Of a stretch of 64,000 nucleotides of DNA, positions 20,723 through 28,820 are shown in pieces. The notes under the pieces are model-generated. The model was not told the DNA's origin, did not search any database, and saw only the letters and a list, made by a program, of their open reading frames with translations. Source of the stretch: Proteiniborus sp. DW1 (GTDB lineage: Bacteria; Bacillota; Clostridia; Tissierellales; Proteiniboraceae); the NCBI RefSeq assembly GCF_900095305.1, contig NZ_FMDO01000007.1, positions 124,001-188,000 on the forward strand. The letters are read 5' to 3'. The first letter of the stretch is position 1; every line of letters starts with the position of its first letter. The position numbers were made by a program, and so were the translations under genes.

Positions 20723-20916
20723 TGATTAACACCGTCCTCCGTAATTACTTTCCGTGTAGTAATAATGCCGCTTGTTACCTTGCTGCCATTTTCAGCACCA
20801 CACCAGGGACAATTTATGCTTTCTCGATCTTTTACGCCGGGATATCCTGCGTTTGATATGGTTACAGAGAAGCTTTTTCCACAGGCTGTGCACTTGAATA
20901 TATCATTATTTGACAA
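20719..20916 (-). CDS. Small zinc-ribbon-like protein
   Basis: The 65-residue protein carries two CxxC knuckles, FKCTACGKSF near residue 8 and INCPWCGAEN near residue 34, and should bind one zinc ion. No catalytic motif is present. It starts with TTG after GGAGG and its stop overlaps the fic start (ATGA type), so the two are translated together. It may be an accessory or antidote-like partner of the Fic protein; that is only inference from the operon. Confidence 0.65.
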   Translation of the reverse strand: MSNNDIFKCTACGKSFSVTISNAGYPGVKDRESINCPWCGAENGSKVTSGIITTRKVITEDGVNQ

Positions 20917-20933
20917 TTTGAGAACCTCCTTTT

Positions 20934-21149
20934 TTAGTATGTGACCTTCTCGCCAGATGGCAGTATAAAAGAGCCTTCGTATTTACAACTGGCAGCTTCG
21001 GCAATTTTCTTTAATTCGTCTACAGTGAAAGTTTCCCGCTTCATCTTTTGATTAAATGCCTGTGGACTCCTACCGGACATCCTTCCGAGTTCGGAGACAC
21101 TTATTCCAAGCTTCACACATAGAATTTTCAGCTGTTCAGACACTGACAT
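20934..21149 (-). CDS. Small helix-turn-helix (XRE/Cro-type) protein
   Basis: The 71-residue protein has a lambda-repressor-type helix-turn-helix: EQLKILCVKLGISVSELGR followed by SGRSPQAFNQKM as the recognition region. It is the first gene of the fic operon and follows an AAAGGAG ribosome binding site. Small proteins of this kind usually repress their own operon, and the promoter just upstream contains short inverted repeats that could be its operator. Confidence 0.75.
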   Translation of the reverse strand: MSVSEQLKILCVKLGISVSELGRMSGRSPQAFNQKMKRETFTVDELKKIAEAASCKYEGSFILPSGEKVTY

Positions 21150-21173
21150 ATAACCACTCCTTTCAATATTCTC

Positions 21174-21229
21174 ATTATAAACGAATTTATTTAATAAATC
21201 AACGATAATATTTCTCTTTTATCGAGAAA
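21174..21229 (-). promoter_or_regulatory. Promoter and operator-like repeats of the fic operon
   Basis: On the minus strand TTGATT (21197-21202) and TATAAT (21174-21179) are 17 bases apart. Immediately upstream lie CGATAA/TTATCG and TTTCTC/GAGAAA inverted repeats (21203-21229), suitable for the small HTH protein. Confidence 0.6.
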
Positions 21230-21289
21230 CGTTAAATAAATTATTGACGCCATAAACAATATCATTTATATTATAAACATAAACGATTA

Positions 21290-21600
21290 ACTCAAAGCCT
21301 GCAGCCAGGAGAAAGAGAACTGGCTCAGTAAGGCGATCCAACCACAAACGGCACCTTAACAGGGTGCCATGCCCGCAGAGCCTGCACAATAGACGCTTTA
21401 TCGTGCGATACAGCGTAAACGGTAGCAATTACATTCAGGTAAACAACTTTAAGAAATACGGGAACCTGCAGCTTTACAGAAGATGCAGTCAAATCCCAGC
21501 GCCAGAGTTTCAATAGGTATTTTAATCAGATGTCTGATGTAGTATAATAGCAGAATACAGGGCACTAAGAGAGCACCAGAAATGCACCGGAAAAGCACAG
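21290..21600 (+). pseudogene. Decayed coding remnants in the guaA island
   Basis: The DNA is rich in GC compared with its surroundings. Short protein-like stretches appear in different plus frames, for example one reading RFIVRYSVNGSNYIQVNN followed by FKKYGNL, interrupted by stops. No start or intact gene can be drawn. Such debris is typical of a degenerate mobile element; the original product is unknown. Confidence 0.35.
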
Positions 21601-21611
21601 TAATAGCATAG

Positions 21612-21845
21612 TGCCGGCACGGTGCAAAGTGCTTATTTTCAGGAAAGATTAAAGAGGAGACCGAGAAGGGATTTGCCTTCATATCTGAAGGATACATGCC
21701 GGGAGAATGGAAGTTCAAGGTGCTAACAATCGAAGAGTTCAAGCGCAAATATTACAAGCTGGTCGAAGGTGGTCAGGCGCTGGCGAACAAGATAAAAACC
21801 ACAGAGGACCTCTACCAATGGTATCGGAGGGAGTTCATTATTTAA
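21612..21845 (+). pseudogene. C-terminal gene fragment in the guaA island
   Basis: A 77-codon open stretch ends at TAA 21843-21845. It reads like a real protein C-terminus: CRHGAKCLFSGKI, then GFAFISEGYMPGEWKFKV and EDLYQWYRREFII. A stop codon directly precedes it and there is no start or ribosome binding site. I do not recognise the family. Confidence 0.45.
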
Positions 21846-21979
21846 ACTGTAACTAGGCATAAATCGTGGTAGCAAAATGGCAGCAAAAAAATTATAAACT
21901 ATAAAAATGGCAATAATTTTGATAATATGAATAATAGGAATAACAGAAAACAATAGGAATAACGACGAATAAAACTTTA

Positions 21980-21998
21980 ACAATCGAATGGGAGTAGA
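21980..21998 (+). repeat. attR-like second copy of the guaA 3' end
   Basis: In one frame this reads T-I-E-W-E-stop, the same as the end of guaA, with only synonymous differences. It marks the right border of the GC-rich island. Confidence 0.6.
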
Positions 21999-22083
21999 GA
22001 TATAAATTTAAAAGTATTCATATAGCTCATAGAAGCATTATCTCACTTTGACCCCTTAAGAGATTTGCTTCTGTGATGCTAGG

Positions 22084-22128
22084 GTTAGGCTGTTGATATT
22101 AGCTTTGTCAGCAGCCTAACTTTGTATT
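22084..22128 (+). terminator. Terminator-like hairpin downstream of the island
   Basis: GTTAGGCTGTTGA (22084-22096) pairs with TCAGCAGCCTAAC (22108-22120) over 13 bp with one wobble, followed by a weak T tract. It may be the original terminator of guaBA, now separated from it by the island. Confidence 0.65.
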
Positions 22129-22166
22129 AAGAATGTATCCTATGTTCAGAATTTAAATAGATTATA

Positions 22167-22195
22167 TTGACATAACACAAAAGTTAATATATTAT
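22167..22195 (+). promoter_or_regulatory. Sigma-A promoter of the amino-sugar operon
   Basis: A perfect TTGACA (22167-22172) and TATTAT (22190-22195) are 17 bases apart, 51 bases before the gntR start codon. Confidence 0.8.
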
Positions 22196-22204
22196 TAAAA
22201 TAGG

Positions 22205-22216
22205 TGGTACGTACCA
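22205..22216 (+). promoter_or_regulatory. Probable GntR operator
   Basis: A perfect 12-bp palindrome TGGTACGTACCA lies just downstream of the expected transcription start. Its place suits repression by the GntR protein encoded next. Confidence 0.6.
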
Positions 22217-22245
22217 GTTATAAAATATCTTCGAAGGTGATGGTC

Positions 22246-22974
22246 ATGAAAGTCATAAATAAAGAAAGTAGAATACCATTATATTATCAGCTAATGGATA
22301 TAATTATCGAAATGATAGAAGAAGGATATTTATCTGAAAATGATCAGTTGCCTTCAGAAAGAGAGCTATGTGAAACTTATAGTGTTAGTAGATCTACAGT
22401 GAGACAAGCTATACAAGAACTAGAAAAAGAAGGATATATATACAGGGAGCATGGGAAGGGAACCTTTGTTTCTCCTGAAAAATTTAAGCAAGACTTACTA
22501 AGCTTTTATAGCTTTACTGATGAGATGAAAAAGATTGGAAAAACACCTTCTTCTCAGGTTCTTGACTTCAAGGTAATAAAGTGTAGTGACGAACTAGCAA
22601 AAAAAATGAACCTAGCTTCAGGTGACGAAGTATACATGTTTACAAGGCTAAGGCTTGCTGATAATGAACCAATGATGCTTGAAACAAGTTATGTGCCTTG
22701 TGACAGATTTCCAGGCTTGACAAAGGAACAATTAGAACAAAATGCCATGTATGAAATATTTACTAAAAAATACAATGCAGTCTTTACCTGTGCAGAAGAA
22801 ATATTTCAATCAGTATTGACTAGAGAAGATGAAGCTGTACTACTTTTATATCGTACTGGATTACCTGCAATGATGATAGAAAGAATAACACATGAAAATG
22901 ACATGATAATCGAATATACAAAGGGAATTGCAAGAGGAGATAGGTTCAAATATCATGTATTACTAAAGAAATAA
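22246..22974 (+). CDS. GntR family regulator with UTRA domain
   Basis: The 242-residue protein has an N-terminal winged helix (ESRIPLYYQLMDIIIEMIEEG, then LPSERELCETYSVSRSTVRQ; each part quoted separately) and a C-terminal UTRA ligand-binding domain of HutC type. In the UTRA domain LRLADNEPMMLETSYVP and the end FKYHVLLKK are typical. UTRA regulators commonly sense sugar phosphates. ATG 22246 is chosen because an AAGGTGATG ribosome binding site precedes it. It is the first gene of a long catabolic operon, and the palindrome at 22205 is its likely site, so it probably represses its own operon until an amino-sugar phosphate accumulates. Confidence 0.88.
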   Translation: MKVINKESRIPLYYQLMDIIIEMIEEGYLSENDQLPSERELCETYSVSRSTVRQAIQELEKEGYIYREHGKGTFVSPEKFKQDLLSFYSFTDEMKKIGKTPSSQVLDFKVIKCSDELAKKMNLASGDEVYMFTRLRLADNEPMMLETSYVPCDRFPGLTKEQLEQNAMYEIFTKKYNAVFTCAEEIFQSVLTREDEAVLLLYRTGLPAMMIERITHENDMIIEYTKGIARGDRFKYHVLLKK

Positions 22975-23043
22975 TTTTTTAACATAACTGGTAATGACAA
23001 CATGACAACTGTATATCATAATGAGTTGAAGAAGGGTGATTAT

Positions 23044-24216
23044 ATGTTTGGACTAAGTGAAGAAAAATGGAAAGCTTTAAATGGGCTAAATACTGCTAGT
23101 GAAATATACCAGCAGCCTAAGCTTTGGTTAGAAACCTTGAAAATAATTGAAAGTAATAAGGACAATATAAGCAGATTTATTAATGAAAGATTAGAAAAAG
23201 AAAAGATTAGGGTTATATTTACAGGTGCTGGTACATCGGCATATGTAGGAGAAATAGTGGTTCCTTACTTAAATAAAAAAGAAGGTAATACATATGAGTC
23301 TATTCCTACGACAGATATAGTTACTAATCCTAAGTCATATTTTAAAAAAGATATTCCCACATTACTAATATCATTTGCTCGCTCTGGAAACAGTCCTGAA
23401 AGCGTTGCAGCATATGAATTAGCAAACAAGCTAGTTGACGATATAAGTCATATATTTATTACATGCAATGCAGATGGTAAATTAGCTCAAATATCTAGAG
23501 AAAAAGAAAACGTATTCTTACTGCTAATGCCAGATAAATCTAATGATTTAGGATTTGCAATGACTAGTAGTTTTTCTTGTATGACTTTAGCCGCTTCATT
23601 AATTTTTGACATGGAGAACTTTGAAGCGAATAAAAAGCAAGTATTAGAAATAGGGTCAATAGCTGAATACATACTAGATAATAAGTATGAAGATTTGAAT
23701 AAGATACTAGACTATGACAATAAAAGGGTTGTATATCTAGGTTCAGGTAGCTTTTATGGAATAGCAAAAGAAAGTGCATTGAAGTTATTAGAACTAACAA
23801 GGGGACAGATTGTTTCACATAATGAAAGTGTTCTAGGTTTTAGACATGGTCCTAAGTCAATAGTAGATGATAATACCTTAATACTGTTATATTGCTCCTT
23901 AGATGAATACGCAAAAAAATATGATATAGACTTACTAAATGAAATCTATAATGATGTGGGAGACCACAAGATAATATCAATTTCAAGGGATTATGACGAA
24001 AAGATTAAAGAAATATCAGATTACCAGCTATATCTAAGCAAAGATTCTATAGAAATAAACAATGAAGTTTTTATATCATTACTTTATGTATTATATGCGC
24101 AGGTTTTTGCTTTACTATACTCAGTAAAAACAGGAGTAGAGCCTGATAATCCTAATCCAAGTGGATTGGTTAATAGGGTTGTAAAGGGCGTAACAATCTA
24201 TGATTATATAATGTAA
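23044..24216 (+). CDS. agaS: AgaS-type SIS domain sugar isomerase/deaminase
   Basis: This 390-residue protein has two SIS (sugar isomerase) domains. The first contains VIFTGAGTSAYVGE near residue 57 and FARSGNSPESVAA near residue 113. The second contains VVYLGSGSFYGIAKESALK near residue 228 and LGFRHGPKSIV near residue 262. It fits AgaS, which converts galactosamine-6-phosphate to tagatose-6-phosphate and ammonia. ATG 23044 is chosen for its GAAGGGTGAT ribosome binding site. Together with the kinase and aldolase genes downstream it defines a galactosamine or N-acetylgalactosamine-like pathway. A ketose/aldose isomerase role is an alternative. Confidence 0.8.
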   Translation: MFGLSEEKWKALNGLNTASEIYQQPKLWLETLKIIESNKDNISRFINERLEKEKIRVIFTGAGTSAYVGEIVVPYLNKKEGNTYESIPTTDIVTNPKSYFKKDIPTLLISFARSGNSPESVAAYELANKLVDDISHIFITCNADGKLAQISREKENVFLLLMPDKSNDLGFAMTSSFSCMTLAASLIFDMENFEANKKQVLEIGSIAEYILDNKYEDLNKILDYDNKRVVYLGSGSFYGIAKESALKLLELTRGQIVSHNESVLGFRHGPKSIVDDNTLILLYCSLDEYAKKYDIDLLNEIYNDVGDHKIISISRDYDEKIKEISDYQLYLSKDSIEINNEVFISLLYVLYAQVFALLYSVKTGVEPDNPNPSGLVNRVVKGVTIYDYIM

Positions 24217-24260
24217 AATCAAACAAAAAAACTAAAATTATCTATTAAGGAGGATGTTTT

Positions 24261-26018
24261 ATGAAAAGTAAAAAAATGCTAAGTATTTTCCTATGTGCGA
24301 TTATGTTAAGCATAACACTTGTTGGATGCGGTAGTGGAACAAGTGACAAAACATCAGCTAATAGTGACAATGTGACTTTAACTTTTGGATTGTGGGACAA
24401 GAATCAAGAACCGGTATTAAGACAAATAGCTGACACATTTGAAGCACAAAGCCCAAATATTAAAATTGACATTCAATTAACACCATATGGGCAATATTGG
24501 ACAAAGTTAGAAGCAGCTGCTACTGGTGAGGTTCTCCCAGATATTTTCTGGATAAATGGACCAAACATAGTTAAGTATGCATCTAATGGCATATTGATGC
24601 CTATTGATGACAAGGTAAAAGAAGATAATATAGACTTAAGTCTATATCCTCAAGGATTGATTGATCTCTATACAGTAGATGGAAAACTATATGGGATACC
24701 AAAAGACTGGGATTTAACAGCACTTTGGTATAATAAAAAGATATTTGATGAAAAAGGTGTAGAATATCCAAATGAGAGTTGGACATTTGATGATATGGTA
24801 GAAGCTGCAAGAAAACTAACTGATAAAGAAAAAGGAATATACGGTATCGCTGCAAGACCTGATACACAGGAAGGACTGTACAATACTATACCACAAGCAG
24901 GTGGATTTATAATTTCAGATGATAGGACAAAATCAGGATATGATTCTCCTGAAGCAGTAGCGGGAACACAAATCTGGGTAGACCTTATTAAAGAAGGTGT
25001 ATCACCTACTCTAGAAGAAATGGCAGATACATATGAAATTGACATGTTTTGTGCTGAAAGATTAGCTATGGTTTATGCAGCTTCATGGAATGTACCTACA
25101 TTTATGAGTAATGAAACAATAAAAGACCACGTTGATTTAACAGTTATGCCTTTGATTAAAGAACGAGCTGCAATAATACACGGATTAACTAATGCCATCT
25201 CTGCCAATACAAAACATCCTAAAGAAGCTTGGGAATTTGTAAAGTATCTTGCTGGTAAAGAAGCAAATGAAATATGGGCTAAGTCAGGAGTTGTTATACC
25301 AGCACGTACGGATGTTTTAGATACATGGAAAGAAGCTTATCCTAACCTAAATCTACAAGCTTATATTGATGAATTAGATTATTCAATAATGTATCCGGTA
25401 TCAAAGAATACACCAAAATGGAATGATGTTGAGATTAAATATATTAAGCAAATATTGTTTTTTTTGCCAGCTATAACTATGCCAGCTGCAATTGCTACTA
25501 TGTGGAAATGGCTCTATAACGGACAATACGGTCTAATTAATCAGCTTTTAAACAAACTTGGTCTAGAAGGACATGCTTGGATAGCAGATCCCAAATATGC
25601 AATGGCAGCATTGATAATAGTTGGTATATGGAGTTCTCTTGGTATGAAAATTATCTACTTTTTAGCGGGTCTTCAAGGTATTTCAAAGTCCTATTATGAA
25701 GCTTCTACTATTGATGGTGCTGGCCCTATTAGGCAGTTTTTTACAATAACTTTACCACTATTATCACCAACAATATTTTTTGTTTCAATTACTTCACTAA
25801 TTAGTGCTTTTCAAATGTTTGATATTATATTCATGATGATTAGTAAGACAGGGCTTGCAATAAATAGTACTATGTCCATTGTATATCTATTTTATAAGAA
25901 TGCATTTGAATACCTAGATAAAGGCTATGCATCAGCCATATCCATATTGTTATTTGTAATAATACTCATTATTACAATAATTCAACTTAAATTACAGAAG
26001 AAGTTTACTGATTATTAA
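24261..26018 (+). CDS. Chimera: sugar-binding lipoprotein fused to a truncated ABC permease
   Basis: The 585-residue frame joins two proteins. Residues 1-392 are a lipid-anchored extracellular sugar-binding protein: signal peptide, lipobox ITLVGC near residue 18-23, then TLTFGLWDKNQEP and the family segments up to SKNTPKWNDVE. It stops about 40 residues short of a normal C-terminus. From about residue 397 the sequence becomes a MalF-type permease, starting at LFFLPAITMPAAIATMWKW, which is normally the third membrane helix. The EAA loop YYEASTIDGAGPIRQFF is intact. About 100 residues with two helices are missing. The join is in frame and has no start site of its own. The transporter is probably impaired, or this is an assembly error. 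Confidence 0.8.
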   Translation: MKSKKMLSIFLCAIMLSITLVGCGSGTSDKTSANSDNVTLTFGLWDKNQEPVLRQIADTFEAQSPNIKIDIQLTPYGQYWTKLEAAATGEVLPDIFWINGPNIVKYASNGILMPIDDKVKEDNIDLSLYPQGLIDLYTVDGKLYGIPKDWDLTALWYNKKIFDEKGVEYPNESWTFDDMVEAARKLTDKEKGIYGIAARPDTQEGLYNTIPQAGGFIISDDRTKSGYDSPEAVAGTQIWVDLIKEGVSPTLEEMADTYEIDMFCAERLAMVYAASWNVPTFMSNETIKDHVDLTVMPLIKERAAIIHGLTNAISANTKHPKEAWEFVKYLAGKEANEIWAKSGVVIPARTDVLDTWKEAYPNLNLQAYIDELDYSIMYPVSKNTPKWNDVEIKYIKQILFFLPAITMPAAIATMWKWLYNGQYGLINQLLNKLGLEGHAWIADPKYAMAALIIVGIWSSLGMKIIYFLAGLQGISKSYYEASTIDGAGPIRQFFTITLPLLSPTIFFVSITSLISAFQMFDIIFMMISKTGLAINSTMSIVYLFYKNAFEYLDKGYASAISILLFVIILIITIIQLKLQKKFTDY

Positions 26019-26041
26019 TGGACAGGTTAGGAGAGTTGAAA

Positions 26042-26875
26042 ATGAATGAATTAGGTTTAAAAAAAGACAAAAAAATACTAATCCATTTAGTTTTAATAAT
26101 AGGAGTAATTACAACTGTGATTCCATTTATTTGGATGATACTCACATCACTTAAAACATTAGGAGAATCAACACAGATTCCTCCTGAAATTTTTCCATCT
26201 GTACCTCAGTGGGGTAATTACAAAGAAGCAATAGATACGTTACCCTATGCTAAATTCTATTATAACACTATAGTATATACTCTAGTCACTACTATAGGAC
26301 AACTAGTATTTTGCTCTATGGCAGGATATGCCTTTGCCAGAATAGATTTTCCAGGGAAAAACTTTATATTTGTTCTTATTCTATCTGTACTTATGGTACC
26401 AGGTCAAATATTTATTATTCCTCAATTTATGATAATTAAAAAACTTGGATTACTAAATACAATATCTGCCCTGATACTTCCTAGTTTATTTAGTGCTTTT
26501 GGTACTTATTTAATGAGGCAGTTTTTCATAAGTATTCCAAAAGAACTAGAAGAAGCAGCAGTATTAGATGGATATAATCGTTTTCAAATATTGTGGAAGG
26601 TAATGATTCCCCTAGTTAAACCTGCTTTAACTGCATTGGCAATAAGCACAATTTTATACTGTTGGAATTCATTAATGTGGCCTTTAATTGTAAACACATC
26701 TATAGATAAGATGACCCTATCAGCAGGTCTTGCTTCATTACAGGGGCAGCACTCTACAAATTATCCTGTAATGATGGCTGGAACAGTACTAGCTATATGG
26801 CCAATGATAGTTGTATTCTTAATATTCCAAAAACAGTTCGTAGAAGGAATGGCCTTTACTGGAACAAAGGGTTAA
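26042..26875 (+). CDS. Sugar ABC transporter permease, MalG type
   Basis: This 277-residue inner-membrane protein is the second permease of a CUT1-type sugar importer. It has six expected membrane helices, beginning with ILIHLVLIIGVITTVIPFIW, and the conserved EAA loop ELEEAAVLDGYNRFQILWK near residue 181, which contacts the ATPase. Length is normal. ATG 26042 is chosen because TTAGGAGAG lies before it. It should work with the permease fused to the binding protein upstream and the ATPase encoded at 28821. Confidence 0.9.
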   Translation: MNELGLKKDKKILIHLVLIIGVITTVIPFIWMILTSLKTLGESTQIPPEIFPSVPQWGNYKEAIDTLPYAKFYYNTIVYTLVTTIGQLVFCSMAGYAFARIDFPGKNFIFVLILSVLMVPGQIFIIPQFMIIKKLGLLNTISALILPSLFSAFGTYLMRQFFISIPKELEEAAVLDGYNRFQILWKVMIPLVKPALTALAISTILYCWNSLMWPLIVNTSIDKMTLSAGLASLQGQHSTNYPVMMAGTVLAIWPMIVVFLIFQKQFVEGMAFTGTKG

Positions 26876-26905
26876 TATATTTTTATTGATTTAGGAGGAT
26901 GAAAA

Positions 26906-28762
26906 ATGTCAAAAATAAAAGTTGGATTAATCGGAGCTGGACAGCGTGGTAAAGATGTATATGGTAACTATGCACTTATTCACCCTGAACATATAGAATT
27001 TGTAGCAGTAGCAGAACCAAATGAAATAAAGAGAAAAGAGTTTTCAGAAAAACATAATATAAAACCAGAATATCAATTTGAATCATGGGAAGAATTTTTT
27101 GAAAAAGAAAAGTTCTGTGATGCAGTAATCATAGCTACTCCAGATAGAGTTCACTTCGAACCTGCCAAGCTTGCATTAGAAAAAAATTATCACATTCTTT
27201 TAGAAAAACCTATGTCAAATGATCCAAAAGAGGTAATGGAACTAGGAAAGCTAGCAGAAAAGAATGATAAAGTCTTTATGATATGCCATGTACTTAGATA
27301 TACGCCTTTCTTTAGTACTATTAAGTCTATAATTGATAGTGGAGAAATTGGAGATATAATGTCTATACAACATAATGAAAACATAGGATACTTCCACTTT
27401 GGTCATAGTTTTGTAAGAGGGAATTGGAGAAATTCAGATTTATCAAGTCCCCTAATGCTACAAAAATCCTGTCATGATATGGATATACTATTATGGTTAG
27501 TAGGTGCTGACTGCACCAAAATTGCTTCATTTGGCGAACTAAGCTATTTCAAAAAAGAAAGTAAGCCTGAAAATGCTGGAGATAGGTGTGTAAACTGTCA
27601 AATAGAAAACCAATGTCCTTACTCAGCAGTTCAATTATATTATAACAATGTTGGGAGATGGCCAACTACTGCAATATGTGAGATACAAACTATTGAAGAA
27701 GTGAAAAAAGCAGTAGCAGAAGGACCTTACGGTAGATGTGTCTATGAATGTGATAATAATGTAGTAGACCATCAAAGCACTATTTTAGAATTTGCTAACA
27801 ATGTAACAGCTACTTTTAACTTATCTGCATTTACAAATAAGGTTATGGGAAAACTTCTTGGACATGCTGTAAAGCCTACCTGCCATTACAAACAAACATC
27901 TTTAGACAAATTTGAACAAGTAATAAGTGAAGGAATAGAAGAAGTCTGTAGGCAGTCAAGGATATCAATATCTGAAATAGACTTTTCTGTTATAGGAATT
28001 CCAGGATATGGAGAGATAGAAAAGGATGTTCATATTATCGATGAGACGGTTAAAAGGATTTTAGGAAAGAACACATTTAGATGTGTAAATGATGCTGTAG
28101 TAGCCTGGGCTGGGTCTCTAGGATGTAAAGCTGGAATAAATATTGTGGCTGGTACAGGTGCTATAGGATATGGGATTGATCCTAAGGGAAATATGGCTAG
28201 GTCAAGTGGATGGGGTCCCTTCTGTGGTGATGAGGGTTCTGCATACTGGTTAGGAAAAAAAGTAATAGAGACATTTTCTAAACAATCCGATGGAAGGTTA
28301 AAGAAAACACCCTTATATGACATTGTCTCATCAGAATTCAATATAAAAAGTGATTTTGACCTATTAGATATTGTTGTCAATAAAATGGAAATGAAAAGAG
28401 ATAAGGTTGCACAGCTTGCCAAGTTATTATATAGGGCAGCCAAAGTTAATGATGAATTTGCATTAGAGGCTTATATACAAGCAGCTTATGAACATTATTC
28501 GACTATACACTCCTTAATTGAAAAGCTAGATTTTAAAAATGAAGAAAGGATACTAGTGTCCTACTCTGGAGGAGTGTTCAATGCGGGAAAATATATATTA
28601 GATTCATTAAAAATTTTACTGAAAAAAGAAAGCAAACCCATTGAGTTAATCACTCCTATATTGAAGCCAGTGTTTGGAGCTGCATTATATGCCTTAACTA
28701 TAAAATTAGGAAAACAAAATGCTGATATCATTGAAAATCTCATAACAGAACAAGCAAAATAA
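26906..28762 (+). CDS. Chimera: Gfo/Idh/MocA oxidoreductase fused to a truncated BadF/NagK-type sugar kinase
   Basis: The 618-residue frame joins two families. Residues 1-312 are a Gfo/Idh/MocA dehydrogenase with the Rossmann motif GLIGAGQRGKD at the start, LLEKPMS near residue 100, and a cysteine-rich CVNCQIENQCPY insert near residue 228. It breaks off after ATFNLSAFTNK, about 100 residues early. From MGKLLGHAVK (near 313) the sequence is a BadF/BadG-type N-acetylhexosamine kinase with INIVAGTGAIGYG and GDEGSAYWLGK. It lacks the first 20 or so residues, including the DGGGTKT phosphate-binding loop. The kinase is therefore probably inactive. The join is in frame with no good internal ribosome binding site. 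Confidence 0.8.
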   Translation: MSKIKVGLIGAGQRGKDVYGNYALIHPEHIEFVAVAEPNEIKRKEFSEKHNIKPEYQFESWEEFFEKEKFCDAVIIATPDRVHFEPAKLALEKNYHILLEKPMSNDPKEVMELGKLAEKNDKVFMICHVLRYTPFFSTIKSIIDSGEIGDIMSIQHNENIGYFHFGHSFVRGNWRNSDLSSPLMLQKSCHDMDILLWLVGADCTKIASFGELSYFKKESKPENAGDRCVNCQIENQCPYSAVQLYYNNVGRWPTTAICEIQTIEEVKKAVAEGPYGRCVYECDNNVVDHQSTILEFANNVTATFNLSAFTNKVMGKLLGHAVKPTCHYKQTSLDKFEQVISEGIEEVCRQSRISISEIDFSVIGIPGYGEIEKDVHIIDETVKRILGKNTFRCVNDAVVAWAGSLGCKAGINIVAGTGAIGYGIDPKGNMARSSGWGPFCGDEGSAYWLGKKVIETFSKQSDGRLKKTPLYDIVSSEFNIKSDFDLLDIVVNKMEMKRDKVAQLAKLLYRAAKVNDEFALEAYIQAAYEHYSTIHSLIEKLDFKNEERILVSYSGGVFNAGKYILDSLKILLKKESKPIELITPILKPVFGAALYALTIKLGKQNADIIENLITEQAK

Positions 28763-28820
28763 GGAATCAACTAATCATTGAATGAGTTAAAATAAACTCA
28801 TATATGAAGGGAGAATCTTG

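Larger units (their letters stand above)
19922..21998. mobile_element. Small genomic island integrated at the guaA 3' end
   Basis: A segment of about 2.1 kb lies between guaA and a second copy of the guaA 3' end. Its base composition is clearly richer in GC than the AT-rich neighbours, most visibly over 19973-21150 and 21290-21840. It carries a minus-strand HTH/zinc-ribbon/Fic operon and plus-strand gene debris, but no integrase. The 3' end of guaA is a known integration site for genomic islands, so a decayed element is the simplest reading. Confidence 0.6.

Noticed and set aside
21219-21983. Several minus-strand open frames in the right half of the guaA island
   Set aside because: They have no start signals and lie antisense to plus-strand fragments that read more like real protein.
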